A stretch of 64,000 nucleotides of DNA from Lewinellaceae bacterium. Its GTDB lineage: Bacteria > Bacteroidota > Bacteroidia > Chitinophagales > Saprospiraceae. The stretch covers positions 248,001 to 312,000 of the forward strand of contig JACJYA010000007.1 of the NCBI GenBank assembly GCA_020636315.1. Direction: 5' to 3'. The position numbers and the translations under genes are program-made. Positions 32,388-41,717 of the stretch are shown piece after piece. Numbering within the stretch: the first letter of the stretch is position 1; every line of letters begins with the position of its first letter. The notes beneath the pieces were generated by a model. That model had not been told where the DNA came from, did no database searches, and saw nothing but the letters and a program-made list of their open reading frames with translations.

Positions 32388-34535
32388 TCAGTTCCTCTTT
32401 ACCAATTTAAATACGTAAACCTCTCCATTGAGGAAAACTCTACCGGTATAAAATCCGGGAGGGAGGTTCAGCCGGGTGATCTCTGAAGGTTGCCCTTCTG
32501 AAAAGGTAGCCTGCATACTCCGGGCCAGCCGGCCCTGGGCATCAAAGAGCTGAATAAGTCCTTCTCCATTGCCGGATATTCCGTCAATAAATGCCTTTTC
32601 TTCCACCGGGTTGGGATAAACGAAAGCTTTTTTCACCTGATGAGTTTTGCTTTCCGGAGAAGCGCCGGAAGCCAGGCTCCATTGTCCCACTTCAATGTTG
32701 GAAGTACTTTGGTGCAATACCCAGAGTTTCCCGCTCTGCGTCATGGCCACCTCCCGGATGTCTTCATTCGCCAGCGGCGCATTCGCAGAGGAATAGGTGA
32801 ACCACTCCTCGTTTTCGTAAATGAAGATCCTCAGGTTGGTAGCGATCACAATTCTGTTGTTTCTGGCCGAAAAGGTATAGATGTACTCAAATTGGGTTGT
32901 ATCCTGTTCAAAGGGGAATTCTACGGGAGTCCAGGCCTGGCCGTCGTATTGCTGCAACCCGCCCCAGTCGAGGGCCCAAAGCCGGCCGGATGCGGGGTCA
33001 TAACTCAGTTGCTGCCCGTCGGCAAGCCGGAATCCCTCCTCTCCATCACTCAACAGGTTGGCGCTTTGCCCATCCCACCAGCCAATCCTGGAGGAAACGC
33101 CCAGGCTCCACAGGCTCATCCACAATTTGCCGTCCGGAAGGGGGATCATCCGGCTGATGTTGAAGGCACTGAGAAGAGGCTGGATGTGTTTTTTCCACTC
33201 TCCGTTCCGGTAACTGAACAGGCCCTGGTTGTAAATGCATACCCAGACGGTATTGTCTTCTCCGACAGCAACCTGCCAGGAATTGGTGGCGTCGGGAAGG
33301 AGCGTGTTCGTGTGGTCAAACCGCTCCCATTCCCCGTTGGCAAGGTGAAAAACCGCTCCGTGCTGGGTTGCCCACAAATCGCCTCCGGCCGTAAACGCAT
33401 AGCTGGAAAAATATACCGGAGCGCCTTCGGCTTCCAGGTTCAGCAGTTCGCCGGTATCGAGGTTTCGAAGCTGATTGCCTTCCTTTGCCCACAGCTGCCC
33501 CTGCGGGTTATAATTGAAATAATAGAGTTGGGTAGAAAAAGGATAATCCGGAAAGGCAGCAGTGCGAACACCCCCGGAGGTTTTCAGCATCATTTTCTCT
33601 TTGTTCACGATGATGTCCCCTCCTTCAATAAAAGAAAAGAACAGAGGAGCCTCAAAACCGTGAGGGGCGGAACCTGCAGACCAGTTCCCCCCGGCGTATT
33701 CATACCAGGAATCCGCTCCGAAATAAGCCAGCATTTTGCCTTCCGGAGATTCCGTCACGAACTGAGGAGGCGAAGGCAGAAAATTCAGGCTGTCGATCCG
33801 GTCGAAAACCTCCCATTCTCCATTCTCATAACGGCCGAAGGAACCAACATCGGTAAAGAACCACAGGCTTCCGTCCGAATGGTAGTGCATTACGCCATCT
33901 CCATAGGAAAAAATAAAGTTTTCCGATTGAAAATCGGACGGGCTGAGTGGAGTGAATTCCCCGTCCTTCACGTGGAACAGAACATGGCTGGCCACGTAAA
34001 TGCCGCCGTCGGGCGCTTTTTCGATGCCTTTTACCCAACTCAGAAATTCATGGGTGTTTTCCTGGTTGTACAATTCCCAGTGCTCGCCGTCATAACGGGC
34101 CAGCCCTCGGCTGGTGCCGGCCCAGAGGATGCCTTCGGCATCAAACTCCAGGCAGTAGGTCAACAAAGGCTGAGAAGACGAGGTTTCCCACTCTTCCGGG
34201 TACGGTAGTGGGGACCAGCCCCCGCCCGTTTCTTCACGGACCATAAGGGCGACGTCATAGGTTCCGATAAACAGGTCCCCGGTTATGGGGTTTCGGGCAA
34301 CAGCTTCAATGGAGTTGGAGGAAAGCCCTCCGTTACCTCTGTTCCACAGAGTATAATCAGCAGTTTCCTTATCTATCTCCAGCAGGCCGGCATCAGTAGG
34401 GAGCCAAAGGGTATTTTCCTCTTCCAGCATATTCTGCCCCCGGCTCAGAGAAGTATAAATTTCCCAGCCGGATATCTGTCCCCACACCAGCAGGCTCTGG
34501 CAAATGAGCAAAAAGGATATGGCAATGTTCTTCAT
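32388..34535 (-). CDS. Secreted beta-propeller protein with T9SS C-terminal sorting domain
   Basis: This 715-residue exported protein has a signal peptide (ISFLLICQSLLVWGQ). Many WD/YVTN-like or two-component-regulator-type propeller blades follow, marked by recurring patterns such as NTLWLPTDAGLLEIDK, GILWAGTSRGLARYDGEHWE and NTVWVCIYNQGLFSYRNGEW, each ending in Gly-x-Trp. The last 85 residues form a type A sorting domain (AFVYPNPVEEKAFIDG to FYTGRVFLNGEVYVFKLV) that sends the protein through type IX secretion. It probably acts at the cell surface or outside. No catalytic domain is visible. Confidence 0.88.
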   Translation of the reverse strand: MKNIAISFLLICQSLLVWGQISGWEIYTSLSRGQNMLEEENTLWLPTDAGLLEIDKETADYTLWNRGNGGLSSNSIEAVARNPITGDLFIGTYDVALMVREETGGGWSPLPYPEEWETSSSQPLLTYCLEFDAEGILWAGTSRGLARYDGEHWELYNQENTHEFLSWVKGIEKAPDGGIYVASHVLFHVKDGEFTPLSPSDFQSENFIFSYGDGVMHYHSDGSLWFFTDVGSFGRYENGEWEVFDRIDSLNFLPSPPQFVTESPEGKMLAYFGADSWYEYAGGNWSAGSAPHGFEAPLFFSFIEGGDIIVNKEKMMLKTSGGVRTAAFPDYPFSTQLYYFNYNPQGQLWAKEGNQLRNLDTGELLNLEAEGAPVYFSSYAFTAGGDLWATQHGAVFHLANGEWERFDHTNTLLPDATNSWQVAVGEDNTVWVCIYNQGLFSYRNGEWKKHIQPLLSAFNISRMIPLPDGKLWMSLWSLGVSSRIGWWDGQSANLLSDGEEGFRLADGQQLSYDPASGRLWALDWGGLQQYDGQAWTPVEFPFEQDTTQFEYIYTFSARNNRIVIATNLRIFIYENEEWFTYSSANAPLANEDIREVAMTQSGKLWVLHQSTSNIEVGQWSLASGASPESKTHQVKKAFVYPNPVEEKAFIDGISGNGEGLIQLFDAQGRLARSMQATFSEGQPSEITRLNLPPGFYTGRVFLNGEVYVFKLVKRN

Positions 34536-34681
34536 GTTCTTTCAATTTTGCTACGAAAATCGGGCTTCTTACGGGAGTGTACAAATAGAACTGACGCATT
34601 AAATAAAAAGTCTAAGTTTATTTATTATCTTCATAGACACTACGAAACTATAAAGAAACGGCCTTTAAATTAAAAGTCTGA

Positions 34682-36184
34682 ATGAAAAAACCGAGTGATG
34701 CGCTTTTTCGGTTGATCAAAGCCATGGCCCCGTCCGAAAAGCGATACTTCCAACAGTATGCACAACGGCACGTGATCGGGAACCGGAACAATTACCTGGA
34801 AATGTTCCAGTGGCTCAGCGGCCAGGAGCACTATGATGAGAATAGCATCAAAGAGAAGCTGAAAGGCTCCGGGCGGGACAGCCACTTACCCGTCCTGAAA
34901 AGGCAGCTCTTCGAGCTTTTGCTGGACTGCCTCGGGCAATATCACCGCAACGCCCATCCTTCCGAAAAGATCAAACGGAAGATACAGGCTGCCGGCATCC
35001 TGAAGGAAAAGGGCCTGCTAACGGAAGCCCACCGGGAATTGAAAACCGCCCGCAAGGCCATACACCGCTATCAATTGTTCATCCATCTTCCCGAACTGCT
35101 TCAGTTAGAAAAAAGCCTGCTCGAACAGGAAGTATCCCGTTTGCCCGATATCCGAAGGCTCAACCTTTGGGCGGAAGACTGGGAACGGTCTCTGGATAAC
35201 CTCAGGGAGGAAGGCCGTTTCGCTTTTTACAATCTGCTGATGGCAAAACGCCATTATCAAAAAGTCAGGCTTTCGGATAAAAAGGAAGATAGCCCCATTG
35301 TAAAGATCATTTCCAGTACAGAATTTACCCGGGGAAGAGAGAGCCCCAGTTTGCTGGCCCGCATGGACTACTTCCGCACCCTGGCCACCTATCATTTCAT
35401 GGCCCGCGAGCCCGAAGCGGCCTATGCCTGCAATAAGGCCATACTGGACCTCCTGGAGGAGCACCCTTTCCTGCGCGAACTGTATCCCTCCCGGTACGTC
35501 GTCGCCCTGAACAACTTCCTGATCGACAATTTTCAGCTGAGAAACTGGCAGGCGGTTGAAGAAGGGCTCACCAAACTCAGGGAATTGCCTTCCCGGAAAA
35601 CATTCAAAAACCTGAAAGGCCTGAAACCTAAGATCTTCGAACAAAGCACGCTCCTGGAACTGAACATGTTGGTCAGCCAGAAGAAATACCGGCAGGCATT
35701 AACACTCGCAGGCCCCCTTGAAACAGAACTCTCTCGTTTTTCCTCCCAGATCGCCCTCCATAACAAGCTCACGATCCAATATCTGCTGGCCTATACCTTC
35801 TTTCTTAACCGAAAGCACAACCACAGCCTGAGCCTGCTCAACGAAGTGCTCTCGGCTCAGCGCAAAGGCCTGATGGAGGAATTGTTTCGCTTTGCCCGAC
35901 TGTTGCAGCTATTGCTTCATTATGAACTGGGCAACTACGAACTCCTCTCCTACCTCATTTCTTCTGTACGCCGGTTGCACCAGGACAAACAGCCGGTTTA
36001 CCAATCTGAATCCCTTATTTTGAATACCCTTCATAGGTTGCTGAATGCCGCGGATAAGAAAAGTAAGGCGCACATTTTCAACTCCCTCCGTTCGTCCCTT
36101 GAAGAAGGAAGCCTGCACGTAGCCGAATCCCGTTTTTTTGAATATCTGGATATCCTGTACTGGGCCCGGGTGCGCCCGGGATAA
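34682..36184 (+). CDS. Conserved helical protein of unknown function
   Basis: This 500-residue protein has no signal peptide or membrane segment and reads as almost wholly alpha-helical, rich in Leu, Arg, Lys and Glu, with TPR-like spacing in places (KEKGLLTEAHRELKTARKAI, YRQALTLAGPLETELSRFSS). It opens KKPSDALFRLIKAMAPSEKR, a motif I associate with uncharacterised Bacteroidota proteins. A role as a scaffold is possible but not shown. It stands alone between the T9SS cargo gene and the tRNA-His gene. Confidence 0.75.
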   Translation: MKKPSDALFRLIKAMAPSEKRYFQQYAQRHVIGNRNNYLEMFQWLSGQEHYDENSIKEKLKGSGRDSHLPVLKRQLFELLLDCLGQYHRNAHPSEKIKRKIQAAGILKEKGLLTEAHRELKTARKAIHRYQLFIHLPELLQLEKSLLEQEVSRLPDIRRLNLWAEDWERSLDNLREEGRFAFYNLLMAKRHYQKVRLSDKKEDSPIVKIISSTEFTRGRESPSLLARMDYFRTLATYHFMAREPEAAYACNKAILDLLEEHPFLRELYPSRYVVALNNFLIDNFQLRNWQAVEEGLTKLRELPSRKTFKNLKGLKPKIFEQSTLLELNMLVSQKKYRQALTLAGPLETELSRFSSQIALHNKLTIQYLLAYTFFLNRKHNHSLSLLNEVLSAQRKGLMEELFRFARLLQLLLHYELGNYELLSYLISSVRRLHQDKQPVYQSESLILNTLHRLLNAADKKSKAHIFNSLRSSLEEGSLHVAESRFFEYLDILYWARVRPG

Positions 36185-36272
36185 CGCCCGGCAAAGGGAT
36201 CGAAAAGAACTCCGGCTGCTGCCTGGGCTACTTTTTTGGCGAAAAAAATTTCACCCTTTTTGGAACTTATCC

Positions 36273-36280
36273 TATATTTG
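36273..36280 (+). promoter_or_regulatory. Putative -7 promoter element for tRNA-His
   Basis: TATATTTG matches TAnnTTTG exactly, 53 bases upstream of the tRNA. A T-rich segment ending TTTTTGG lies upstream, but the spacing is too short for a standard -33 element. Confidence 0.45.
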
Positions 36281-36332
36281 CATCGCTTTAGAAAAGAGGA
36301 ACTCAACAATCTGATTCCTTTTTTTTAATGAT

Positions 36333-36408
36333 GGTGGTTGTAGCTCAGTTGGTTAGAGCGCTGGATTGTGGTTCCAGAGGTCGCGGGTTCAAATCCCGTC
36401 TTCCACCC
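36333..36408 (+). tRNA. tRNA-His (anticodon GTG)
   Basis: A full cloverleaf can be drawn. The D arm is GCTCAG...GAGC, the anticodon stem CTGGA/TCCAG encloses TTGTGGT with anticodon GTG, and the T arm is GCGGG-TTCAAAT-CCCGT. The extra G at 36333, opposite C73, is the G-1 identity element of histidine tRNA. CCA is not encoded. The acceptor stem GTGGTTG/CTTCCAC has two neighbouring U-U mismatches (positions 5-68 and 6-67), which is unusual. A terminator follows within ten bases. Confidence 0.93.
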
Positions 36409-36414
36409 AAAAAG

Positions 36415-36442
36415 AAAGCCGCTCCTCTGGGCGGCTTTTTTT
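36415..36442 (+). terminator. Rho-independent terminator of tRNA-His
   Basis: AAAGCCGC (36415-36422) pairs with GCGGCTTT (36431-36438) around an 8-base loop and is followed by more T. It lies seven bases after the tRNA. Confidence 0.85.
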
Positions 36443-36496
36443 ATGCCCCTTCTTCAGCTTCGGAGCCAGAACTACTAATTCCGCCTCACCTATTTA

Positions 36497-36539
36497 AGAG
36501 TTTGTTCAAGTTTCATTGATTGAATTTTGAACAAACTCT
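36497..36539. repeat. Dispersed inverted repeat, copy 3 (43 bp)
   Basis: AGAGTTTGTTCAAGTTTCA (36497-36515) pairs with 36521-36539 with two mismatches around a five-base loop. The arms match those at 12562 and 14213. It lies between the tRNA-His terminator and the protease gene. Confidence 0.8.
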
Positions 36540-36617
36540 AAATTATTCCATCTTTTTGTCAAAGCCAAAATATTAAATTATCTTTCAGTATTCTTCAATC
36601 CTAAAAACCTTATTGCT

Positions 36618-39329
36618 ATGAAAAACGCGCTGATCTCTACATCCCTCTTGCCTTCTCTTTCTTTTAGAATGTGTGTGTGTGTGTGTGTACAAGGCCACGG
36701 AGCTTATGGCCAGTTCAAACGGTTTCTACCAGTTCTCTTTATGATGCTGCTTTTCCTGCCTTCCACATCGCACAGCCAGTGTGCTATTCTGAAAAACCCT
36801 GTAATTTACGGTGGGTATGAAGACCATCCCGGCACTCACCACATCCGCCTGTATATCAATTTCATCAGGGACCCTGACACCCTTTGGGTTAACCAACAAC
36901 AAGCGGATTCTCTGGGCGGCCTTGCTTTTCAGTATTTAAACGATGCCTATAACCCCTATGGGGCCTATTTTGTCAACCCCGCCTCGCCCTGCTCGCCTCC
37001 CACCGCCAACCTGATCACTACCGAGCTGGACGGGATAAATACCATCCGGAATACTGTACCGGGCTCAAAACACGACGATGGTATCGATATGTACATTCGA
37101 GACACCTCTGGTACTGCTACCGGATGGGCTTTTGAAGTGCCCAATACCTACTTCTACGTTACCGGGGCCGACAATGGGACGCCGGCCGCCCAAACTTCGG
37201 TTGCCGTGCATGAGATGGGCCATTGCCTGGGCCTGTTGCATACCTTTCACTCCGGCTGCGATAATTTAAGTGGTTGCGCTACCGGAGTTGACACCTGCTA
37301 TTGTACAGGAGATTTTGTTTGTGATACGCCGCCGACTATCAGCGATAATATCGCTTGTACTGTCCCTATCCTGGGAACCAACTACATGAGCTATACCACT
37401 CAGGATAGCTGCCGCGATAATTTCACCGCTGAGCAAGCCTCGCGTATGCGCGCCCACCTGGCCGGGCACGATTCATTGCAAAATGTTATCATACCGGCAG
37501 TGGATAGCGTGCCCTCCTCCGGGCCTTCAGGAAATATCGTGGTGAGCACCGGCGAACTCCACGTAACCTCCACGCTGGAAATGCTGCCCGGAGCCTATAT
37601 ACTGGTTGAACCAGGGGCTACCCTTCGTGTCAGCGCAAAGATAACCGGCGCCTGTGGGCAAATGTGGAGAGGGGTTATTTTGCAGGGAAATAACCTGGCT
37701 TCCCAAATTCCTGCTAACCAGGGCAGAGTGATCGTTGACAACAATGGCATTATTGAGCATGCCGAATGTGGTATCGAGGCTCGCCTGGTAGGGGAAAACG
37801 GAACGATCTTTCCAGCTTCCGGAGGAGGCATTGTCAACGTTACGGGAGGGCAATTCATCAATAATATTACTGGCATTCGCTTTGGTACATTTACAGGCCC
37901 TAATGTCAGCTACATCCAATTTGGCGACTTTTATACAGATGAGAATTATAGAGTAAAAGATACAGCTCCTACCCACCTGGAACTCATCAATGTATCCAAC
38001 CTGAGGATTAATGCCTGTGAATTCAGAGACTATCGTACTGGCTGTGAAGCCCCCACGGATCGGGCCATAGGCATAAGCTCAACGGATGCCGGGTTCCGGG
38101 CGGAAAGCCTTTGCCGCTTTGAAAACCTCTACACCGGTATTTACGCCAACAACCTGACGCCAAACAGCGGCTCTTTTGTCGTAAACAACAACCGCTTTAA
38201 AGCCTGTAATATTGGCCTATTCACCAGGTCCACCAGTGATTTTTTCTTCGAAGACAATGGCCTTTATGTCTCATTAGCCGATGGCTGCGAAGAGAATGAA
38301 TATATTCATGAAGCCGTAGGCGTTACCCTGTCTGGAACAACAGCGGGCTTCACCTTTCGCGGCAACTATTTTCACTATGATGAAGCAACCATGCCGGAAG
38401 ACAGCCTCATAGGGGTCGAATGCATCAACCTAAGTGAAGGGTTGAACAACCAGATTAAAGGCAACACGTATGAAAATATGTTCACTGCCCACCGGGCCAT
38501 TGGAAATAATGGATACTTTGAGGATGGGCTGGTTTATCTTTGCGATTCTATGGCCATTAGTTACTCTGCGATCCCGGAAGAAATTGAGATCAAAGATTTC
38601 TTTGTAAGGCAGGGAGGGACGATTAGGCAGAATCAACAAGATGATAATACTTTAGATGCACCCTTACCAACTGGCAATATCTTTTCCGGCATTGGAGGCT
38701 ATTCTTTTTACAACCCGGACACCAGTCAAATTATCAATTACCTTTACTATGGCGGCAGCGCCCAGCAAGACCCGGCAAGTGCCGACCTGGGTTACATAGG
38801 GATTCTCCCTGAAGCGGCTAATGAAGGCAATGCAAATTGTTTCACTCAGGTAGAACCCTGTACTCCCCCTTGTGACAAAGAGGACATCGACGAAGTAAAG
38901 GAAGATTTCCACGACACTAAAGCCTTATGGGAGGAACAGAAAGAGGCTTATTCGCTCATCGAGGATGAGGAAGAGCAACAAATTGCCCTGGACAGCATCA
39001 TTCGCCTGCGGAGGGCCATGAACCGGTATGCACGCCTCATCCTAATGACGCACAGCCTGGATACGGCCGCCATCCAAACCGATTCCATACTGGCCTGGCT
39101 GGCCCTGGCCGAAACCTACCCCACCGATTACCGCCTGGCCCGCCATTATTTCTTCACCGGTGAGTTCGATAAGCACGACACCCTATGGGCGGCCATTCCC
39201 AACCGGTACGATCTGGATGAAACCCAATTGGCTGAACTGGACGAGATCGAAACGGTGCTCAATACCATCCGCCCCGATCTGGTAACCGGAACACCTCTGA
39301 GCTGCCGGAAGCGGTGCTGGACTCTCTGA
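36618..39329 (+). CDS. Secreted M43-type (pappalysin family) metalloprotease, C-terminus lost by frameshift
   Basis: This 903-residue exported protein has the zinc motif VAVHEMGHCLGLLHTF (first zinc His near residue 198) and the Met-turn NYMSYT, typical of M43 peptidases. A long beta-helix-like region follows (GIIEHAECGIEARLVGENGT; CEFRDYRTGCEAPTDRAIGI), then a charged helical segment with many Glu and Asp. A hydrophobic signal (RFLPVLFMMLLFLPSTSHSQ) begins only about 38 residues in. Before it lies a (GT)9 tract coding for alternating Cys and Val. The frame ends abruptly at 39329, while protein-like sequence continues in other frames to about 39640, including a T9SS-like end. Expression or secretion is therefore probably impaired. 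Starts at ATG 36618, 36669 or 36739 are possible. Confidence 0.75.
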   Translation: MKNALISTSLLPSLSFRMCVCVCVQGHGAYGQFKRFLPVLFMMLLFLPSTSHSQCAILKNPVIYGGYEDHPGTHHIRLYINFIRDPDTLWVNQQQADSLGGLAFQYLNDAYNPYGAYFVNPASPCSPPTANLITTELDGINTIRNTVPGSKHDDGIDMYIRDTSGTATGWAFEVPNTYFYVTGADNGTPAAQTSVAVHEMGHCLGLLHTFHSGCDNLSGCATGVDTCYCTGDFVCDTPPTISDNIACTVPILGTNYMSYTTQDSCRDNFTAEQASRMRAHLAGHDSLQNVIIPAVDSVPSSGPSGNIVVSTGELHVTSTLEMLPGAYILVEPGATLRVSAKITGACGQMWRGVILQGNNLASQIPANQGRVIVDNNGIIEHAECGIEARLVGENGTIFPASGGGIVNVTGGQFINNITGIRFGTFTGPNVSYIQFGDFYTDENYRVKDTAPTHLELINVSNLRINACEFRDYRTGCEAPTDRAIGISSTDAGFRAESLCRFENLYTGIYANNLTPNSGSFVVNNNRFKACNIGLFTRSTSDFFFEDNGLYVSLADGCEENEYIHEAVGVTLSGTTAGFTFRGNYFHYDEATMPEDSLIGVECINLSEGLNNQIKGNTYENMFTAHRAIGNNGYFEDGLVYLCDSMAISYSAIPEEIEIKDFFVRQGGTIRQNQQDDNTLDAPLPTGNIFSGIGGYSFYNPDTSQIINYLYYGGSAQQDPASADLGYIGILPEAANEGNANCFTQVEPCTPPCDKEDIDEVKEDFHDTKALWEEQKEAYSLIEDEEEQQIALDSIIRLRRAMNRYARLILMTHSLDTAAIQTDSILAWLALAETYPTDYRLARHYFFTGEFDKHDTLWAAIPNRYDLDETQLAELDEIETVLNTIRPDLVTGTPLSCRKRCWTL
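36670..36688 (+). repeat. (GT)9 dinucleotide tract inside the protease N-terminus
   Basis: Nine uninterrupted GT units (36671-36688), preceded by a T, lie 53 bases after the first ATG and ahead of the signal peptide. Loss or gain of one unit would shift the frame, so the tract could switch the gene on and off by slippage. Confidence 0.9.
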
Positions 39330-39640
39330 TGTACTGGAAGATACCTGCACGGAGCCGGGCGCCTGGCACAGTGTACTTTGGCGCAACGGTAGCGGATCAT
39401 ACCGGATTGCAGCGGGGAGGCGCCAGCTTCCCTACCTGACAGCGGTAAACGGTTGCTGCTGAAGAGGCACAACAGGTAAAGCCTTCTCCGGTAAAACTGT
39501 ACCAACCCCAGCCGGGAACGTTGACGATTGAATTGCCGTATGGTACAGCCATCTTGGATTCTATAACCTTCAGGGAAAGCTCATGCTAAAACAAAGCTTT
39601 CCTGAAGGGCGGCACCTATACACTGGTATAAGAACTGTTC
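39330..39640 (+). pseudogene. Frameshifted 3' remnant of the M43 protease gene
   Basis: Protein-like sequence continues past the stop at 39329 in changing frames. From 39304 the frame ELPEAVLDSLMYW reads on. From 39334 another frame reads LEDTCTEPGAWHSVLWRNGS to a stop at 39460-39462. From 39476 a third reads VKPSPVKLYQPQPGTLTIEL. From about 39562 yet another reads YNLQGKLMLKQSFPEG. The last two resemble a T9SS type A sorting domain. At least three or four small indels are needed to join them, so decay rather than one mutation is indicated. Confidence 0.7.
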
Positions 39641-39773
39641 GTACGGCTCTATCTCGCTGAGATTACCTTTCCTCCAGGCAGCGTGAACGCTTTAAGTTGA
39701 TCCTTACCCAATAATTCATTGGCTGAGCCCTGGTAAAAACGCGCAGGCTCATACCTTCCAAAATCATGTATTA

Positions 39774-41262
39774 TGAAGTTTGCACCCTTTTCTTATTGCT
39801 GCATTTCTGGCTTCCTGCTTCTTAAACCTTTTAACTCCGCTGTAGACTTGGGTTATCCACTGAACCACTTTCGGGATATGCTGTGAACAATGACACCATC
39901 GTTGCCTTTGGCTTGGGTTTTCTAACGACTCTATTCCCAACAGGGCTTTTATTATCTAAATTTGATTCTTCCATGACCACTTATTCTCCAAAATGATCCT
40001 CGACCCTCAGGGTGCTCCCTTTCTATTGACTATCATTGGGTAAAATCGCCAAAACTCGTAGCGGCGGGTATATTATGACTGCCGCTCCACTAATAGGATA
40101 GCCACCTGGCTGATCAAAACCGATCACGATTTTGAAGTTGAGTTCATTAGAGAATACCTGGATACGGTAAACCTCCGCCATTATAGATATAATGTACCCA
40201 TTGAATTAAGTGACGGTTATCTATTAAGTGGAGGGATACAACGGCCTAATTATAAAAATAATCCTTTTGCCAGAAGGGTGGACCAGCAAGGTAACACACT
40301 ATGGTTTCAATATTATGGAGACTATGATGTCGCAGATCTTGTCAACTCCATGGCAAAGATTAATGATTCCTTGTTTGTCTTATGTGGCACCACTGATGTG
40401 AAGCCTAATTCCGCCCGAACCACGATCCGGTATATCGACGGGCAGGGGCAAGTTGTCAGGCTTTGGAGTTCCGAGCCCAATCCAGACATTGGTTACAACC
40501 GGCATATCCTCGTTACTGATGACGGAGGGCTTATTACTTTTGGGTTGTACCTCGTGGAAGTGATAGGAGGGACCAGTATCGTCCAGCCCACCCTCGCCAA
40601 GCTAGACACCGGGTTTCAGATAGAATGGCTGCGCCATTTTGGCTTAGAGGCCCGCCTGGGCGCCGATGTCATATTCTGGGACATAGAGCCAACTTCCGAC
40701 GGCAACTACATCGGCGCCGGGGAAAGTTTCGTCAGAGTAACAGGGAGCCGACCCGAAGGGTGGGCTGGCTCCACAAATTCTCTCCCGAGGGAGACAGCGT
40801 ATGGGAAAACCTGATAGACGCCCCATTTCCCATAGTATATACCAACCAGGGCACCCTCGCCGGCGTAGGCGAACTATCCAGCGGCAGCATCGTGGCGGCG
40901 GGAGAAACCATCAACGGCAACCAACGATACATCTGGCTGGTGAAAGTCACTGCTGACGGCTGCCTGGATACGCTCTGCTCCACGGTATCTCCGGTGGTGG
41001 AGGCGCCGACGCCGGAAGATCTACTTTCTCTGTTTATCCTAATCCCACCAACGGCCCGATCACGCTGGCCTGGGCGGGCATACCGCCGGGGCGGGAGGCG
41101 GCCCTACAACTCTTCGACGCCACCGGCCGGGTGGTGTGGCGGGAGCGGCGGCAATTGCATCGGCAGATGGAGCTGGCATTGTACGCTGCCGGATGGGGTT
41201 TATTTTTGCAGGTGCGGACGGAGCGGGAAGTTGGGTGGAACGGCTGGTGGTGAAAAAGAATT
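39774..41262 (+). pseudogene. Broken gene for a secreted repeat/propeller protein with T9SS sorting domain
   Basis: An ATG at 39774 begins a degraded signal peptide (FLLLHFWLPAS is readable in a neighbouring frame). The next 300 bases are full of stops. From about 40084 to 40814 one frame reads a repeat-rich exported protein (ELSDGYLLSGGIQRPNYKNN, LVTDDGGLITFGLY, PTSDGNYIGAGESFVRV). A shift near 40750 moves it to the frame giving HKFSPEGDSVWENL and GNQRYIWLVKVTADGCLDTL. A further shift near 41025 gives FSVYPNPTNGPITLAWAG, a T9SS type A domain. A last shift yields SWVERLVVKKN and a stop at about 41262. The gene is almost certainly non-functional. Confidence 0.75.
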
Positions 41263-41717
41263 AAAGGGCGCCAAATGCCCAGCCACAAACCCCACAACTT
41301 TTTAAAGATCAACCCATTAGGCTTATTTCAATTTATTTCTCGCCTGTTTTGTGAGCAGACAGGAAGCTGCAGACTGTCCTGGTTCCTGCAGAAAAAAGGC
41401 GTAACTTTGGCTTAGGCCGTATCCTTTTTGGGGCTAGTGGCCAGGCGAACTTAAAGTCGCCTGGCCACTAGCACCATTGCCATTAAGTTAAGAAAAACAT
41501 CCGCCGCTCTGTCATGGGCCAAATTGAGCTACCCTGTGACAGAGCGGCTTTGGGAAGTCGAAAGGCGAGCTTGGAGTCGCCTTCTGACAAGCCCGGCCGC
41601 TTAACTCAATGGGGTTGCCACTAGCAAGGGCAAAAAAAAACGCTGCCCTCAATTCAGCACCAATATTCTAGCCACCGACGTGGTAGCCGGTAGGAGCCTC
41701 GGGCCCGTGGGCCGCGA
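41263..41717. other. Gene-free stretch rich in hairpins
   Basis: These 455 bases carry no plausible reading frame. The first 170 bases are unremarkable apart from several short dyads. From 41433 to 41649 there is a dense set of perfect inverted repeats, described separately. The stretch separates the broken T9SS cargo gene from the convergent small exported protein gene at 41718. Confidence 0.6.
41433..41649. repeat. Block of nested and tandem perfect hairpins
   Basis: Hairpin A: GCTAGTGGCCAGGCGA (41433-41448) with its exact complement at 41457-41472. Hairpin B: GCCGCTCTGTCA (41503-41514) with 41537-41548. Hairpin C: AAGGCGA (41562-41568) with 41577-41583. An outer pair CCATTAAGTTAAG (41480-41492) with 41600-41612, one mismatch, encloses B and C. 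CCACTAGC of A recurs at 41618-41625. A and C share the core GGCGA-CTT-AGTCGCC. A last small hairpin AGGGCA/TGCCCT lies at 41627-41649. The pattern could be a mobile-element remnant or a structured RNA. Confidence 0.8.

Noticed and set aside
32640..34208. Open frame of 522 codons on the plus strand
   Set aside because: It lies wholly opposite the T9SS propeller gene. Its composition follows from that gene's codon use and no domain is visible.
39330..41262. Possibility that the frameshifts are programmed
   Set aside because: There are too many shifts, in mixed directions, with no slippery sites or stimulatory structures in common, and internal stops are frequent.
41627..41649. A-rich hairpin AGGGCA/TGCCCT as a terminator
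   Set aside because: The A-run is in the loop rather than after the stem, so it does not fit an intrinsic terminator for either strand.
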